Shown: positions 62,723-64,000 of the stretch, piece after piece
How the letters are laid out: every line of letters begins with the position of its first letter
Position numbering within the stretch: position 1 is the first letter of the stretch
Origin: Trinickia caryophylli
GTDB taxonomy: Bacteria; Pseudomonadota; Gammaproteobacteria; Burkholderiales; Burkholderiaceae
Assembly (NCBI RefSeq): GCF_034424545.1
Contig: NZ_CP139970.1
Location: 3,906,001-3,970,000 of the forward strand
Direction of reading: 5' to 3'
Length of the DNA stretch: 64,000 nucleotides
Position numbers and translations under genes: made by a program
Notes under the pieces: generated by a model
Databases searched by the model: none
What the model was told of the DNA's origin: nothing
What the model saw: only the letters and a program-made list of their open reading frames with translations

Positions 62723-64000
62723 TCATCCTTGCGGCAGATCGCCTGTGTATTCGTAGGCGACAGTCCCTTTCGGATGGCGGTACCAGCCGGGGTCGCGATA
62801 GTCGCGGCGGCCGAGCCCCTCGCGCACCTTGACGACCGTGAACATCCCGCCCATCTCGAGTGCGCCGAAAGGCCCTGTGCCCGTCATCATCGGCAGCGTA
62901 TTGTCGGGCAACGGCATTTCCATCGCGCCCATCGATCCGCCCGTACTGCCCATGGCCATATAGTCGGGAATGAGTTTGTTGATGCGCTGCGCCAGATCCT
63001 TTTGCGGCACGCCGATCATGTTCGGAACCTGATGACCCATCGCGTTCATCGTATGGTGCGACTTGTGACAGTGGAAGGCCCAGTCGCCGGGCCGGTCCGC
63101 CACGAATTCGATGGCGCGCATCTGCCCCACGGCCACGTCGACGGTCACCTCCGGCCAGCGCGCGGCGGGCGCGATCCAGCCCCCATCCGTTCCGGCCACC
63201 TCGAAGCTGTAGCCATGCAGATGAATCGGGTGGTTTGTCATCGTGAGATTGCCGAAGCGGATGCGCACGCGGTCGCCGGCCCGCACCGGCAACGAGTCGA
63301 TGCCCGGAAACACGCGCGAATTCCACGTCCACATGTTGAAATCGGTCATCTCGTTCACGCGCGGGGTATAGCTGCCCGGGTCGATGTCGTAGGCCGCCAT
63401 CAGGAATACGAAATCGCGATCGGCCAGCATGTCGCTCGCGTCCTTCGGGTGGACGATGAACGTGCCCATCATGCCCATCGCCATTTGGACCATTTCATCG
63501 GCGTGCGGGTGATACATGAACGTGCCGGGCCGCTCGAGCGCGAACTCGTAGACGAAGGTCTTGCCCGGCGGAATGTGCGGCTGCGTCAGTCCGCCCACGC
63601 CGTCCATGCCGCTCGGCAGGCGCATGCCATGCCAGTGCACCGTGGTGTGCTCGGGCAGCTTGTTGGTGACGAAGATGCGCACCTTGTCGCCCTCGACCGC
63701 CTCGATCGTGGGCCCGGGTGATTGCCCGTTGTAGCCCCACAGATTCGCCTTCATGCCTGGCGCCATTTCGCGCACGACGGGCTCGGCGATCAGATGAAAT
63801 TCCTTCCAGCCGTTTTTCATTCGCCACGGCAGGCTCCAGCCGTTGAGCGTGACCACGGGGGTGTAGGGGCGCCCGTTCGGTGGCGCGAGCGGCGGCTGCG
63901 TGGCGGCCTCGCGCATGAGCGGAGCTTCGGGCAGCGATGCGGCGCCCGCTTTGCTGACGAGCGCGGCCCCGAGCAGGGCGGCGCCCGATCCGCCTAGAAA
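62723..64000 (-). CDS. Multicopper oxidase, 5' end outside the window
   Basis: At least 425 residues. The first residues visible (FLGGSGAALLGAALVSKAGA) are the end of a Tat-type signal peptide. Copper sites are clear: TVHWHGMRL, YHPHADE, NHPIHLHGYSFE and HCHKSHHTMNAM. The N-terminal part after the signal contains a Pro-rich turn and YTPVVTLNGWSLPWR. Such enzymes oxidise Cu(I) or organic substrates in the periplasm. With the CusF-like protein it forms a copper-handling unit. Confidence 0.92.
   Translation of the reverse strand, partial: FLGGSGAALLGAALVSKAGAASLPEAPLMREAATQPPLAPPNGRPYTPVVTLNGWSLPWRMKNGWKEFHLIAEPVVREMAPGMKANLWGYNGQSPGPTIEAVEGDKVRIFVTNKLPEHTTVHWHGMRLPSGMDGVGGLTQPHIPPGKTFVYEFALERPGTFMYHPHADEMVQMAMGMMGTFIVHPKDASDMLADRDFVFLMAAYDIDPGSYTPRVNEMTDFNMWTWNSRVFPGIDSLPVRAGDRVRIRFGNLTMTNHPIHLHGYSFEVAGTDGGWIAPAARWPEVTVDVAVGQMRAIEFVADRPGDWAFHCHKSHHTMNAMGHQVPNMIGVPQKDLAQRINKLIPDYMAMGSTGGSMGAMEMPLPDNTLPMMTGTGPFGALEMGGMFTVVKVREGLGRRDYRDPGWYRHPKGTVAYEYTGDLPQG

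Overview
The window is GC-rich DNA from a betaproteobacterium, most likely of the Burkholderiaceae (Burkholderia/Paraburkholderia/Trinickia/Mycetohabitans-like). The grounds are codon usage, a two-partner-secreted contact-dependent inhibition (CDI) locus, a kdpFABC operon, an NCS1 permease, a polyol ABC transporter cluster and a possible hrpII-type promoter. I cannot fix the genus from sequence alone.

Positions 1-13.4 kb hold a CDI-type locus: the end of an outer-membrane transporter (TpsB/CdiB), a periplasmic parvulin-type prolyl isomerase, a small lipoprotein, a 3623-residue CdiA-like exoprotein and its 70-residue immunity protein. A SymE-family toxin gene lies convergent to the immunity gene.

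Positions 13.4-40.4 kb form a chain of silent (orphan) CdiA C-terminal toxin/immunity cassettes separated by copies of a mobile element. A full copy of the element carries a structured left end, a 69-residue ORF, a hairpin cluster, an XRE repressor, a CHC2/TOPRIM primase-ATPase of 1023 residues, a tyrosine recombinase, a RHH/RelE toxin-antitoxin pair and a structured right end. An 8257-bp segment comprising the CdiA C-terminus, immunity gene, symE and this element occurs twice as a direct repeat (12331-20587 and 21910-30166). Different toxin cassettes lie between and after the copies (cassettes at 20.55, 21.84, 30.13 and 35.64 kb). Two further element copies are decayed (31.6-33.0 and 37.8-40.3 kb). 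One junction is split by a complete IS21-family element with a 6-bp target duplication. The orphan cassettes share the CdiA pre-toxin segment but have no proper start, and an in-frame TAG sits just upstream of most of them. They look like a reservoir for swapping the toxin tip of the main cdiA by recombination.

Positions 40.4-64 kb look like ordinary chromosome with some points of interest. They hold an effector-like gene with an N-terminal MGICIS motif behind a TTCG-N16-TTCG box, and a Fur-box-preceded siderophore receptor. An NCS1 nucleobase permease follows, with a divergent hydrolase/LysR pair. Next is a SorC-regulated polyol uptake and oxidation cluster (ABC transporter, L-xylulose-reductase-like SDR, erythritol/threitol-dehydrogenase-like zinc enzyme). 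After it come corA, kdpFABC without adjacent kdpDE, and copper genes (a CusF-like protein and a multicopper oxidase cut by the window end).
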